A DNA stretch of 64,000 nucleotides from Camellia lanceoleosa (GCA_025200525.1 CM045762.1:85936717-86000716), one strand, 5' to 3'. Shown: positions 47,858 through 60,559, counted from the first letter of the stretch. Made by a program: numbers and translations. The notes: generated by a model from the sequence alone, not told the origin.

Positions 47858-48950
47858 CACAAGGCAGGTAAAGCATGTGTTTAGGACTTCAAATTGTGAA
47901 AAGGCCCCAAAATTTTGGGAAAATTATCAAAGGCCTCAAAATTTTCAAAATTTCCAATACGACAAAAAAACTTCTTTATGTTTTTTTAAAAAAAACCAAG
48001 ACCATCCAACGAATCAAATAGAATCATTTTCTTATATTAACATAATTATTATTATTATTTTTAATTATAGAAAAAAGACCAATTCTATTTTACTATAGAA
48101 ATAAATACATCATTTCTTGTGGTTTGTAAACTAAAAGTGCACCATTTGACATTCCTTTCAAATTAGTAGTAAGTGTGAAACACTTGCTTCATAAGAGTAT
48201 TTCCACTTAAGCCGTTAACGGTGTAGATAGTGCCTTTTAATCCACAAATCATAATGGGTTATGTGTTTATTTTCAAATGCTAAGAAGTAACCACACCTAA
48301 AGAACAAGTGAAATTTCACCTAAAAGATTCATTAACGACCTCATAAATCTAATATTGATGAAGAAAAGAGTGTTCGTTCTATAGTGTTTTTTTTTTTTTT
48401 TTGATATTAAAAAAAAAAGAATTTGTAATTAATTTTACAAATTTATGTTTTATTTATATAATATATTTAATAGTAAAAATTAAATAGAATGTAACAAAAA
48501 TGCTATATTGAACTAATTTGAAAAGTTAGAAGGCTTAATTGAACAAAAAATTAATAAAAGAAGAGAGTAAGTTTAATGCTTTCGGCATAATTTTTTTTAT
48601 TTCTTTTTTTTTTTTTGTTCTGAGGAAAATCCTCCTACCCTCCATGAGGTCCAAGCGGCGCCCTTGCGAGATCACCAAGGTGTCCTGTTAGCCGTTCCGA
48701 GCGAGGAGACTATAACCTGAGAACTTGCCCCGACCTCCTAAGACAAGCTCCACTTAAGTCAGGACTCGCACAGTGGAGGAGCATTGAACCCACACCAAGT
48801 GCTGACTAGACAACTTGAGGTCCAACCTCCTAACCAACAGTGCTTTCGGCATAATTTATTCACACAATATATTTACTTTTTCAAAAAACTAAATAAAAGG
48901 CCACATTTAAATTGTTGCTTTAGGCCTCAGAGTTTCTTGGGCCGGCCTTG
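47858..48950. mobile_element. Probable hAT element containing a SINE
   Basis: The inverted ends CAAGGCAGG (47860) and CAAGGCCGG (reverse complement, ending 48950) fit the CAAGGCCGGCC-type hAT termini. Flanking words CTTCCATT (47850-47857) and CTTCCGTT (48951-48958) match at 7 of 8. Two extra bases (CA) lie between the left flank and the aligned end, which lowers confidence. Inside are AAGGCCTC/AGGCCTCAG words near both ends, AT-rich DNA and the SINE. Confidence 0.5.
48594..48840 (-). mobile_element. tRNA-derived SINE
   Basis: On the minus strand it starts at 48840 with a box A-like TGGTTAGGAGGTTGG (about 48836-48822). A box B-like GGTTCAATGCTCC follows (about 48790-48778). It ends in an A-rich tail (T-rich on plus, 48594-48618). 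Identical 17-bp flanks TGCTTTCGGCATAATTT (48577-48593 and 48841-48857) are the long target duplication expected of LINE-driven insertion. Total length is about 247 bp. The two internal promoter boxes would recruit RNA polymerase III. Confidence 0.9.
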
Positions 48951-49000
48951 CTTCCGTTGATTATATAAATTTCCTGTCTTTGTCCTATTTTTTTACTTTA

Positions 49001-49031
<31 letters not shown>

Positions 49032-49167
49032 AAATAAAGGAAGAAGGTTTTTGAAAATATATAAAAATATCTAAGAGAAACATTTTGTATCAATGGCTGA
49101 GATGATTCTTAATCAAAATTGATGATCAAATTTGTTTGACTCAAAATAAGTTTCCTGCCCATCTCTC

Positions 49168-52100
49168 TGTAGACACCCCATTTTTGACCGTCCTTAAGAC
49201 TTGGGCACTACTGATGGTTTACTTGTTGGAGAAAGGTGTGTAGTGCACAGGTTCAGTTTCATCGGCAAGGAGAGAGGCAAATCTCAACTTCATACCCCAT
49301 TGTGGACCAAAATTATTTTTGATGGTTTTTATACCTTAAAACCCTCTCTTTCAAAACATTTTTGAAATAAAATTCCCACGATGTTCGGCACTCGCATTTT
49401 CGTAAATGTTAGCTTTTAAATTAACCGAGCAAGGACAAAGTGGAGATGAATGAAAGAGAGATGAAATCTTTGAAAAATCTTTCAAAACACCTTACTTCGG
49501 GGTTTGAAGTTGAAGAGAAGAGGAGAAGAGGGGAGAAAACTAGTTTGGGAGTGGTTCAGCATGAATCCGGGAAGGAGAAAAGTCTGCGCAGCTTTCCCGA
49601 AACGGGCATAACTCTTTGTACAAGAGGAATTAAAATATGAGGCCACCACCATTGGAAACCTTACTTCCGGGGCTTCATTTTGCACTCAAGAATATCCTAA
49701 GTCCAAATCCGGGGGGAGGAGATATGGTTGGTTAAAGTCCGGTTGGACCGAATCTGCGCGGCTTTACGGAAAAGGGCATAACTTTTTGCATAGGAGGAAT
49801 TTTGATGCAAGGTTTGCGCCATTGGAAAGCTAACTTCCGGGGCTTCGATTTTCATACCCACTGGCCATATTTTGACCAAGGAATCATCCATCGGCACAAA
49901 AGAGTGCCGACCGGCCAAAAGTGCCCAGAAATCAGTTTTTTTGACAGATATTTATCATCCAGCTGTTGTTTACTGCTCCAGATATTTCCAAGTGAGATAT
50001 TTCGACCAAAAGCTCCTTTTTGATATATAGGGCCATATATCTCACATTTTGCAAGATTAGAACATTTTTCTTTAAGGCTTAGAAGTTTGAGAGCTTCTCA
50101 CTCTAGAATCTTCTCTCTCTAGAAGCTTTGTGAGCAAAACTCTCTCCCTCCCTAGAACTCTCTCCTTTTCCTCTTGTTTTAGGCTTAGAAGTGAGAATTT
50201 CCTATACTTTTGGAAAGGCATCCTTCATCAAAGTTGATCACCATTGGCTTGAGGTCCCTTGGAACCTATTTTTGGGCTGATTGAAGGTTGTTTGGCTCAG
50301 AAAAAGCCATTTCTTCTTTGTGCTTCAAGGGTAAGATCTCTCCCCTTTAAGCTTGTTTTACACACTTTAGCCATCTTTTCACACTACTTTGGGGCTGTTT
50401 TTGGGGTGTTGTTGAACTACAAAAACCACTGATTTTCCTCCATTTTTCAGTCCTAAAAGTCTTGGCTTGTGCCTTGGTTGGCTAGGGGGTTGTCCTCTCT
50501 TTTGCTTCTTGGCTTATAAGGTCTTGTGAGCTAACTTTCAAGCCTTCCAAACAACACCCTTTTGGCCTTAAAACCACTGAATTCCAGTGGAATTTCAGTG
50601 GTATAAAACTTGTTTTGAGGCTCAAAATAGGAGGGGGTTGTCCCCCCTCCTCTTCTCTTGTTTGCTTGTATGGATGGCCCTCCAAAAGAGCATGTGTTTC
50701 TATTTCTTGGAGGCCTCGTTTAGGCTCATTTTTGTGACTTTCCAGACCTGCCATAAATCTGTTTTGGGCTGTCTTGGTCACCTCTTGCATGCTTATTATA
50801 CTTATAGTGTAAATCCCCTTTCCTAGTATTGTTAGGCTTGTGAAGTAGCATCTTTTTGTGGGTTGTTTTAGCTTAAGCCAAGCATGTTTTAGGCCCTATT
50901 TTGCCATGTTTCAGATCTGTTTTGGGGTGGATAGGGCCCTTGTTGCTTATTTCTTGCACTTGTAGTGCAATCTTGCTTGCTAGCCTAACATGCTTCATGT
51001 TTTAGCCCATCTTCCTAACATGTGCTAGCTTAACTTTGGCCTACAATAGTTCATATTTTGCTGTGATTAAGCTCTGTTTTGAGGTGTTAATGTAGCTTGT
51101 GCATTGCTTTGCATGGTTGTGGTTTAAATGCTTAGAATGGCCTAAAGGAGAGCATGTTTTGGTGCATGACCAGCATGTTTTTAGCTCATATTTGACATAT
51201 AGAAACTCTGTTTTGGGCTGGATAAAACTCTCATGCATTGCATTACATAGTTGTAGTTCATGTGCTTCAAGAGCCCATTGTTTGGGCACATCATTTGAGC
51301 TTGTTTTGGTGCATGTTTCATGGCATTTCCAGCAGGGTTTGGGTATGTAGAAACACTGTTTTAAGGCTGCATATTTCTGTTTTGGGTTGATTTTGTCGTT
51401 TAAGGCTTGCCTCATGTGGTTATGGTATAATGCTCTTGCATGCCTAGTTGATTAGTCCATTGGAGCATGAGTGTTTGAACCATTTGCATGTTGTAGTAAT
51501 GTCTTGCACACAATTTCATAACATACTTCATGCCATTCATGCCATTTCCTTACATGTTTCATTTTCATTGCTTAGAAAGTAGCCTTGAGCCTCTTGTCGG
51601 TTTGAGCATGAAGTTGAGACGTTCATGCTTAATGGCTTTAATCCTCTTGAGGGTTTCTACTAGCCAACGGCATGGGGTCTCCTTCATGCTCAAGACACTT
51701 GAGGCTTAGGCCCTCTTTCCTATTAGAGGACTCTCACTTGGACTTAATCAATTAAATGATGAATTGGTAATGCTAAAATGAGTAAATAAAATTGACCAAG
51801 TAAAATGGCAAGATAAGCATGACATGTGTTTGCATTGCATGTGTCAAGTGTTCGATCGGACGTAATATCGAACACAAGGCGGATTAGTCCATTTCATACT
51901 CAAAGTGATGAAATGAGCTAATCCCTTTGTCTCAAGACTTTTGATCCATACATGATAAGGTTTTGGTATCATTTTTGTGTTGCATGCATATTTACATTGA
52001 AATAGCAATCTTGGTTCCTTAGGCTATCATGCATCAAATGCATAATTGATAGCCCTAGAACCAAGAGCCATGCCTCCTTGAGTCCCTAAATATGATAGGA

Positions 52101-53545
52101 GGTATTGGACATGCTGACATATGCCCAAAAAACATGCCTTGCATTCTTTGTCTGCTTCTTTGTCAAAATCATCCTCTGCGGGAACTTTGTGCCCGGCCGG
52201 CGTGTATAGTGCCGGCCAAGCCTTTGTATTTAATGCCGATAAACACCACAAGCGGCCGGTGGTCAAATTAAGCATCCGTGATCTATCCCTCGGTGGTGTT
52301 CGGAAGATGCAAGGAAGGTTTTCTAGGACTTTGGGAATTTTGGAAAACGAAGCGATAAAGCAGGCAGATGCTAGGGTGTGGCTTTTAAGACAGCAGGACG
52401 AGCATGCATCATCCACGCATCCGGCGGTGTGTGGCCCCACTTTTTATTATTTAGTTATTCAATAGTTAGAAATTCGTAATAATTTATTTATTCATTTATT
52501 CTTTGAATTTGTATTATTATTCGGTCCCTCCGAGTGAGGGCAAAAATGTAATAAGTGTGTGTGAGTGGGTGTATGTCTTCCAATCCCCACTTCTTTCTAT
52601 CCCTTTTATTTACCCGCTTTCGATGGTAGATTAGGGCATACTTATTTTAGCATACCTCGTGCAATGCATGCGTGCGTCCATGCATTTGTTTACATGCACC
52701 GGGCTCGGTACATCATACAAACTGCACAGCAATTTTCAATTCCAAATTGAATACGTGCTACTCGCACATTTCACATGCCATATTTAGGGTTAGCCGAGCC
52801 TACTCTAGATTGCATCTATGCCTGTGTTGCATTAGCCACTTAACATGAACTAGGTCATGCATGTTTGCTAACCGGGTTATTGTTTTTGGCACGGAGTACG
52901 ATGTAAGTATTTATGCTTTAGCATATCACATGCATGCGAATGTCTTGCCATGACAGTATGATTGCCATGCGGCTAAATGCTTATGTGTTATAAACTGTTA
53001 TGCATGCCTGTGGGTGGAGGTTGGATTGCCTGAGTTGGAACAACTCATTGAAATCCGTATTTTAGCCTACTTGCGAGTAGCAAAAGAAAACAACACGTTT
53101 TTCGAGACAAAACGGATATGCAATGTTTATTTCCAAGTTAGGCGATCTAGTCTATACTTTTGTGTTGTGCGCATCACATAGTAATTCTAGGTTAATAACC
53201 GGAATAAGAACGCATAAAGTTTTCAAAAACGGATATCACGGTTAGTAGAGGCGGTCTTGAATGGGCGAAAGAATGCTCATAAATGACCTTCCCGATCGTA
53301 CCCAAGCTCGAGCCAAGACCACTTTGGTGATAGCGGACATGTGGCCTTGACCTTGAGTCGGTTTCCTAAATTTCCCAATTTAAAAAATATTTAGGTGGCG
53401 ACTCTGTGTCTGCAGCAGTCCATGTTTGGCACTACTTTTCAAAAATCTGTTTTCTCAAGCGATTTGCGGATTTGGACTCTTTGGTTGATTTAGAACATAA
53501 CAAAATTGAGTCCTAATCATGGCAGGGTCCCATGGGCGTGCTACA
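49168..53545 (+). mobile_element. Solo LTR (4.4 kb) of the element 1 gypsy subfamily
   Basis: It begins TGTAGACACCCC and ends GTGCTACA, flanked by CTCTC on both sides (49163-49167 and 53546-53550). The body is collinear with LTR 9209-12942 in opposite orientation. It includes the TCGGCAC/GTGCCGA hairpin (49891-49910), a TATA-like GATATATAGG (50018-50027), and a gene-free body rich in GCATG words. No internal element sequence follows, so it is a solo LTR left by LTR-LTR recombination. The CT-rich flank weakens the duplication evidence slightly. Confidence 0.85.
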
Positions 53546-53550
53546 CTCTC

Positions 53551-53994
53551 CTATCTTCTCTCACCACCTCATCTCGTCTCTCACCACTCTTGCCCTTTTT
53601 TGTCATTCCACTACTCCCTTATCTCTCTCTCTCTCTCTCTCTAGAAAGTATAACAACTCTCTCTATCTCTTCCTTTTCTCTCCTCCAGTGAAGACCTGCC
53701 TCCACAACACAGAAGCCCACATTCACGACTACAACAAATGCAGCCCTTCTTTCTCTTTACACATCTCATTCTCGGTCTCGCCCCCACCAGCTCGCCGTTC
53801 TGACATCCTTCCCTACCGAAGTTGTTCTTCAAAAAGGCTTAACAGATTCGAAATGCATCTTGAATCAGGCTCTGTTGTTCATCGTTGTTGTTTTTGTTTC
53901 TGCCTTAGGGTAGTCGATTCACATTCGGAGGAAATAGGTTTTGCGTTGCTAGATGATGATTTGTGAAGTCGATTTGATTGTAGTTTTAAGAGAG
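53551..53994 (+). other. CT-rich leader-like segment with a short ORF
   Basis: This segment between two solo LTRs has a CT microsatellite (53618-53642) and a plus-strand ORF (53532-53966, 144 residues) whose start lies inside the LTR. The part after 53690 could be a genuine short exon (for example MHLESGSVVHRCCFCFCLRV near its end), but I recognise no family. Removing the 54000-56264 insertion joins it to 56270-56880, which shows a similar GA-rich composition. Confidence 0.35.
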
Positions 53995-53999
53995 ATGTT

Positions 54000-55766
54000 T
54001 GTCACGACCCAAACCCGTCCCTATGGGTTTAAGCATGCTTAAAGATGTCGAGATTACCGAAGGCTGTTTAACGATATCTGATATCTGAAGTATAGGGCTA
54101 TGGCGGAAGCCAAAACAGTAAATAAGCAATGTCCAATGAGCTGTGACAGTCTGTATACAAAAAGATTTTTTATACATATATACATTCAGTGACAAAACAG
54201 TATGTACAATATTTACAATCCGATAGAGCAGGGACCAAATCCCTATTAACAGTTCAGTACAATGCTATCAGTTTATACAGTTATATAGAACAGACACAGA
54301 GACAGACGGGGGAAATAAAAACACCCCTAAGCCATAGCTTGGCAGGCTTGGAACCTCGCAGTGAGGCACAGTGGTTGGCTTGACAAAAAGGGGAGTCTAA
54401 CCCACGCTCTTAGCTCCGATTTGGTGCCTGAACACCTACATATATATATAAACAGTGAGCTAAAGCCCAGTGAATAACATAATGCGTAAAGAGGTTTAAA
54501 ATGAATGTCCTTATAGTAACGAAAACAGTTCATTGATTCAGTATAACAGTCGTTCAGTCATTCAGTCAAAACAGTCATATGTGGTACACCCATTAGCATA
54601 ATAATCTGATAAGATGGGTCTTAAAAGACCGAGCGATCAATGATGGCCATCAATCAAGATGTGATAGTGGTTCCAACAAAGGCAAGCGAGATCTCTATAA
54701 AGATACGATCGATATGATGGTTGCTAAGGATGCCTGTCTGATTCGAGAATATAGGACATACATTCATTCGATTAACGATGTCGGTTGAAGCGATGCAGTT
54801 CAATTGTTGAAGATAATCATTTTTGAACATATCTTTACGATTGGTACTCACGAGTTACAGGCTACAATTAGGCTAAGCGCGTCCCGGATGCCAACCCTAC
54901 AGTTTCGGGATGAACACACACTAAGTTATACAGTTGGGAAAGTAATCACTTAATCCCTAAATTGCCTCGGTGTGGTTCTACATCTATATCCTCATTAAGA
55001 TGCCTTAAACTAAGCCTAAGAATGCCTAGGATGGGATGAGGATGCAAAGATGCACTTTAAAAGCATTTTCAGAATTTTTGAAAGGGGGTCCATCGGCGTA
55101 GGTTTCCCGCTCGGCGATCTCAGAAACACAACAAGATCTTTGAGCACGATTTCCCGCTCGGCGCAACTCCTCCGCGGCGAGAGTCAAAATCTAGAAAATC
55201 CAGATTGCACATTCAAGCTCAAAATCAAGTTTTAGCAACTCAAAACTCGACCTCTTGGGCCCAATTTCTGGAAAACACTTGTAAATACATAGAACAACAT
55301 GATTCAAAGCTCAATTTGTAAAATCAAGGCCCAAGGGTAGCTGAATTAAATCCAATTTCAAACCAATTTTCATGGACATGAAGAACATGCAAACATGCAT
55401 GAATTTAAATCATTTTAAAGCTTCAATGCTTGCTCAAATGAGTTCAAATCTTGCAAAACATGATGACAACATGAACTATAACAATATTATGAACATGCAT
55501 GTGAGGAATTATGAACTTGCAACCTCAAAACTTCCAAATACATACATGCATGCAAGCCTTAAGCTTCAATTCAATACTATTGAACCAATTCATGCCTTAA
55601 GTCACTAAAGACGCATGGATTATGCAAGAATCAACTCTAAAACACAAACAAGAAGGTAATGAATCTACCTTGGGTCTTGAATACAAGCTATACAAGCTCA
55701 ATTGATCAAGAACTCTTCCAATCTTCTCAATTTCCAAACATTACAAGATGAATTCACTCTAGTCTC

Positions 55767-55807
<41 letters not shown>

Positions 55808-56264
55808 GTCAGTTTGAACACAAGAATTTGGCTGAAGAAGAGTTTTGTTTAAGTGTCTAATAAGGCTCACATGTGTCCAATGTAGTGGGCCACTAGGGAT
55901 GGCAAAATTGTGATTAAGTCCAAGTTTGCAATTTATCAATAATTAATCTAATTTAATCATACCTAATCAGTTTTCAGATAATTACACCATAAAATCACAT
56001 AAATTATGATGATCATAAAATGTTAATCAATTTCTGGTTCGGACGCCGATAAGGCCTTCAATTCGCAATTTAAACATAAAACATGAACAAATCAATTAAC
56101 AACTAATAGATAGAAAATGCATTTAAACAGATACAGTCAATCAATCAGTTTCAGATTTTAGTCAGTCAGTTCAGTATTTCAATCAGTTCAATTACTTATC
56201 ATAATTAGTCTCAGTTTAGCAATGATCAGTAATTAATCGGTAATCAGTGGTGAGGGTTATTACA
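54000..56264. mobile_element. Solo LTR (2.3 kb) of a second LTR family
   Basis: The ends TGTCACGACCC and GGTTATTACA are flanked by an identical ATGTT on both sides (53995-53999 and 56265-56269). No gag or pol lies between the ends and no internal LTR pair is seen. A perfect CT microsatellite lies at 55770-55805, and two TTTCCCGCTCGGCG words at about 55103 and 55150. Transcriptional orientation is not certain; the TGTCACGACCC end is common in plant gypsy LTRs. Confidence 0.85.
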
Positions 56265-56269
56265 ATGTT

Positions 56270-56880
56270 GGAGGAGGCAAATTAGGGCTCGAAATAGTGA
56301 AGTGAAGCAAATCAATGCCGAGGAGATTGATGGCGGAGGGATAGATTGGAGATAAGAAGTATGAGGATGTGTGTGTTCATCTAATGACGAAGCTATTACT
56401 CTGTTTTCTCAAATGGGTCTCTACCATTATTGTAGGAGAGTTAGAGGTGATAATGGTTGCAAAGTTGGAGACAAGAATGGTAGCTTGTGATTATAAACTT
56501 CTTTTTTCCTTAAGAGATTGGCTCTGCTAATTGTTTTGTTTTACTGTTTTTTATGTTGTTCTGAGGTTAAGTATTGGTTGGATGAGCAAGTAATTGAAGT
56601 GGGCAATGGGTTGATTGGAAGATGGATTTTGCAAAGTAAGAATTGCAGATTGTTTGGAAGAAAAATCAGCAAGAAAAAGAAGAACAAAGTACGAGAAAGA
56701 TGGTTTGCAAAAGTCGCAATTCTCTGAATTCGTGTGTGATTTTCCTACCCTGTAGACATCTTTGTTATGAGTTTGGTATTGATTTTTTGTTACCTAATTT
56801 TTTTTGGATGTTTTTTGTTTTGTTGTCATGTAAATGTAAATTTTGTGTTGATTTCTTTAATTCTTATGTATATCCTAACT
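56270..56880 (+). other. Unassigned segment with a 69-codon ORF
   Basis: 56518-56727 encodes MALLIVLFYCFLCCSEVKYWLDEQV..., with a hydrophobic N-terminal 15 residues and a Lys/Arg-rich end. No homologue is recognised, and the frame closes without splice support. It was probably continuous with 53551-53994 before the solo LTR inserted. Confidence 0.3.
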
Positions 56881-57824
56881 GTGGGTGTTGATTTCGACCA
56901 CACAACCAAAAGGGGAACTCAACTGGAGAGCACCGACAGAATAGATTAAGCCCAACAACCTGTAACAAGAAGATGAGAATTCCGCAGTGGTTCGTCCACA
57001 TGGGGGAACTCCGACGATCAAGTCAGTGAACTTTATCTCTCGCAGATAACAAATAATACTTAGACTCACAAGAAAGAACTTACCTTAACCAACAATCACC
57101 TGATCCTTTAAAAGCCTCACTTCAGTGGACTTAGGCTCAATGCTCATCCTAGACTCTCAGCTAGATAAGGATGAATTCTCCACGAGCCTTATCCTTATCT
57201 AGACTGAGACCTTTCCCTGTTTCTAGGACTCGTGTCCCTTATCTGGATATCTCGGGATTCCGCCATTACCGCTGAGCATCTCGGCAACACCGTGATCATC
57301 TCGGCAACATGACTCATCCACGTGACACCTTAGCTGACATCTCGGGCTATCTCAGCCACATGGCATCATTCGCAAAATACTTCCCCACAACTGCCCCTAA
57401 GTTCTATTACCTATGCTACCTAAGGTGATGGAACCTACCTCGTTTGACCACCCAGCATGTCTGATCAAATATGCATATACGGCTTCAACCGAGATTGTGA
57501 CTCGTCGGCTTCAAGTAACTAATACTCAGTTGCCCCTTTTATCAAGAATCAAGAATCAAGAATCAAGAACCAAGTTCTTTTAAGCATTTCAACTGACCTC
57601 GATCCTCCAACCGAGGTTACTGCCTCTTTTTTTCAAGAATTTCAAGAGTTCCAACTGCACATGAGCTGTCATGCACAATCATTTAAACCGTTTATTCCAT
57701 GTGTCCATTTCTCACTGGCTCGTACCTGACACGTGCTATCAGACCGCGTCATTTCTACCCACGCCGCCTGACAGACACGTCATCCATGGCACCTTATTAT
57801 GTTTTGCTTCTTTTTGCTTTTTTG

Positions 57825-57868
<44 letters not shown>

Positions 57869-57908
57869 ACAAATCCAATTTCTCACTCTTCTCAAATTTT
57901 CTCTCTCT

Positions 57909-57951
<43 letters not shown>

Positions 57952-58854
57952 CCATCATTTTCAAGCTTTTTCAAGCTCTACAACTGCTTCATCCGTCACC
58001 GCTGGCGAACTTTTTATCATCTGATTCCGATCATTCACATCGTCTGACTCTAGTGATATTCATCTTGGCGTTCATTTCCTTGGTTTCACCCTATAAGTCT
58101 TTAATTTCCTCTTTTTTCATTCTCATTTTATACTGTTCTTGAATATGTCATTGTTGTGAACTGTTTGCACGCTTCCACTGTTCCTTATATCAAATTCCAT
58201 ACTCATTCCCTCACTTGCTTGCCATTTTTCATGCTTTAGACATTGCGAATTAATTACTATTCTTGAATCTGTTATTTTCCTTACACTGTATCTGTAATCA
58301 CTATTGTGTGGCTATTGAATCTATATTCATGCTTAATCCTTCTGTATGTGCTTTTTAACATGTATTTTTGCCCTAGTTTGATGCTTACAAATTTGTTGTT
58401 GCCTTTGATTGTTTTGTTCATATGTTTCTTGTTTATATTTTCTTGTTCTCTGTTATGTCACACACACCATTATACATTGGGATTGTATTTTGGTTGCCAT
58501 TCATATTTCTATTTTCATTTTTTGAATACTCACCATTGCACTAATCATATCTGTGGTCTTCAATGTCTGGCACTGTTCTTGTCATGTTTGTATTTGTCTC
58601 TTTCTGAATCATGTTTCTTTTCTGTTTTTCTTGCTTTGTTTCCAGATTTCTGTCTTCGAACATTGTTCACTTGCATAGATTTTTAGGTTTGGGATTTGAC
58701 TTAGAAATCTTACAATTAGGAAAACTGAAACAAATCCTCCATTTGATTTTTTAAACCCTTACTCTAGTGCTTGTTTTGGGTTTTGTTGAGGTCTTCAGAC
58801 CCACATCATCCTTTTTTCTCTAAAATCTAGCACCAATTACTTTAAGCCGACATC
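56881..58854 (+). other. Leader or LTR-like region ahead of the Transposase_28-like ORF
   Basis: It starts with TGTGGGTGTTGATTTCGACC and an inverted TGTG/CACA pair, which looks like an LTR edge, but I found no matching second end. 57180-57370 is rich in repeated ATCTCGGCAACA/ATCTCGGGCT words. Two CT microsatellites (57831-57864 and 57912-57948) resemble a 5' untranslated region. 58080-58840 is T-rich and intron-like, ending shortly before the ATG at 58855. No other gene is supported. Confidence 0.4.
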
Positions 58855-59412
58855 ATGGGGATGTTTAGGTGGAGGGTAGACACCCCTAGCAAACTTGAGT
58901 ACTTCCGTCAAGAGTTCTCTATCCCTGCCAATGTCCAACTCAGGTTGGTTGGCAAAGAGAACTCCATGATGCCCGGAAAGGATTACATGCCCTTCCTAGT
59001 AGTTTCCATTATTGAGGGTGGTATTAGGTTTCCTTTAAACATCCTCTTCCGAGAAGTCTTGCACTTCTACAAACTTAACCCTATGGAAATCGTTGTCAAC
59101 ACATTTAGGGTTATTAATGGCATAGCCGAATTGGCACGTCGAGAAAACGCTAGGATCACCCTAGCTGATATCCAATTTTGTTACACAAGGTGTGGCCTTA
59201 AGTCAACCAGTGGCTACACCTACTATCTCAAGCCTAGATCCACTGCATTCAAACTCATAGCCAACCTCCCAAACTCTAACATAGGTGTTGGAGATGACTA
59301 CCTAATTGTCTCGGGCAATTGGGAATTTGCACATGATGACGATCTTTATCTCTTTCCTCTGTGCCGAGGAGTTTTGAGAGATAATGAGGGCAAAAACTTA
59401 GTCATTTTATAG
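58855..59412 (+). CDS. Transposase_28-like (putative gypsy-type transposon) domain ORF, C-terminally truncated
   Basis: This is a 185-residue ORF. The stretch GIRFPLNILFREVLHFYKLNPMEI followed by NTFRVINGIAEL, ADIQFCYTR and a YYLKPRS segment matches the N-terminal half of the plant 'putative gypsy type transposon' domain (Transposase_28) from memory. Such proteins are normally several hundred residues long. This one stops at 59410-59412, only 31 bp before the LTR insertion at 59444. It is therefore truncated, perhaps by that insertion or an earlier deletion. The frame is clean over its length. Similar ORFs occur as accessory ORFs in Tat-lineage gypsy elements. Molecular function is unknown. 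Confidence 0.65.
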   Translation: MGMFRWRVDTPSKLEYFRQEFSIPANVQLRLVGKENSMMPGKDYMPFLVVSIIEGGIRFPLNILFREVLHFYKLNPMEIVVNTFRVINGIAELARRENARITLADIQFCYTRCGLKSTSGYTYYLKPRSTAFKLIANLPNSNIGVGDDYLIVSGNWEFAHDDDLYLFPLCRGVLRDNEGKNLVIL

Positions 59413-59801
59413 TTCTACTTCTGTTTAACACTTGGTAACTTATTGTAGACACCCCATTTTTGACCGACCTTAAGACTCAGACGTCACCGGTTGAGCGCTC
59501 GGTGATATTGCATACTGTGCTTGTTCAGAAGCCCCAGAGTCACGGCCGCGTGCCCTGCCTCCGGACTTCCGAACCATCTTCTCTACATTGTCTCGGTTTG
59601 CGAACCAGGTTCGGTTTTCTCTGTTTTCTTTCCTGAGGGAAGGGAGCGGTCCCGTAGACTATCTCCCGGTGGCCGTGAGCTACGTTTTCGGGTAGAGGCC
59701 ATTTTGCCATTTCGAGTCGGTTCGGTTTTGAGCCGTCGAGCCATGTGCCTGCTCTCGGCTCGCCTAACCATCTCCGAGTTCTCCGTTTTTGGCATGTGCC
59801 T

Positions 59802-60420
59802 CTGTTTTAGTGTTCGAGGACCTTTGGGGCCTGATACCCGCCAGCGACGAACACCACCGGTGCCGGCGACCCATTTGGGACCCCAAACCGCGGTTTTGGT
59901 CGAGCTTTCATTGCATCGATTTCCTCGATTTTGGCGAGACCTCTGTTTTAGCATTCCGAGGAACACTGGGCCCTGATGCACTTCCGTGGCCGTATGCCAC
60001 TTTGGTGCTCATAGCCGGTTTCGGGACCCCAATTGGCGGTTTGGTCCGAGCATTCATTTCGCATCCATTTTCTCCGGTTTTTGGCAGAGACCTGCTTTAT
60101 CGTTCGAGAACACTGGGGCCCCTGATGCCCACTTCGTGGCGTATGCCACTTCGGTGCTCAGAGTTTTCGGGACCGAATCGCGCGGTTTGGGCCCGAGCAT
60201 TCATTTTGTATCGGTTTTTCTCGATTTTTGGCGGGAACCTCTGTTTTGTCATTCCGAGGGACACTGGGGTGCAGATACCCACTTCTGCCGTATATGCCAC
60301 TTCTGCCCATTTTGGGATCCCGAATCGCTCTTTTTTTTGGCCCCTTAACGTTCATTTCTCATTAGTTTTTGTTCAAACTTGGCGGTACCTCTGTTTCAAC
60401 ACTAGGAAGATCCTTTGGGG
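59802..60420. repeat. ~148-bp tandem array (4-5 units) in the right LTR
   Basis: CTGTTTTAGYRTTC-like starts lie at 59802, 59943, 60092, 60241 and 60391 (spacings 141, 149, 149, 150). Units include CACTGGGGC, CCCACTTCGT and GGTTTGGTCCGAGCATTC words. LTR 2 has only one recognisable unit (about 34190-34360). Confidence 0.88.
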
Positions 60421-60559
60421 GTGGGAGGCCAGCAATTATCCCGAGATAACGGTTTCGCTCCTCCGGAGCCCGTTTTTCTCACTTAGGGCCAATGTTGAAC
60501 ACCCTAGGGTATTTTCTTCCAACCAAAGCTACATATCTGTGATCGAGGGACATGGGAGG

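Noticed and set aside
57671..58142. Ser/Leu-rich plus-strand ORFs
   Set aside because: Driven by the CT microsatellites; the region reads better as a 5' leader and intron.
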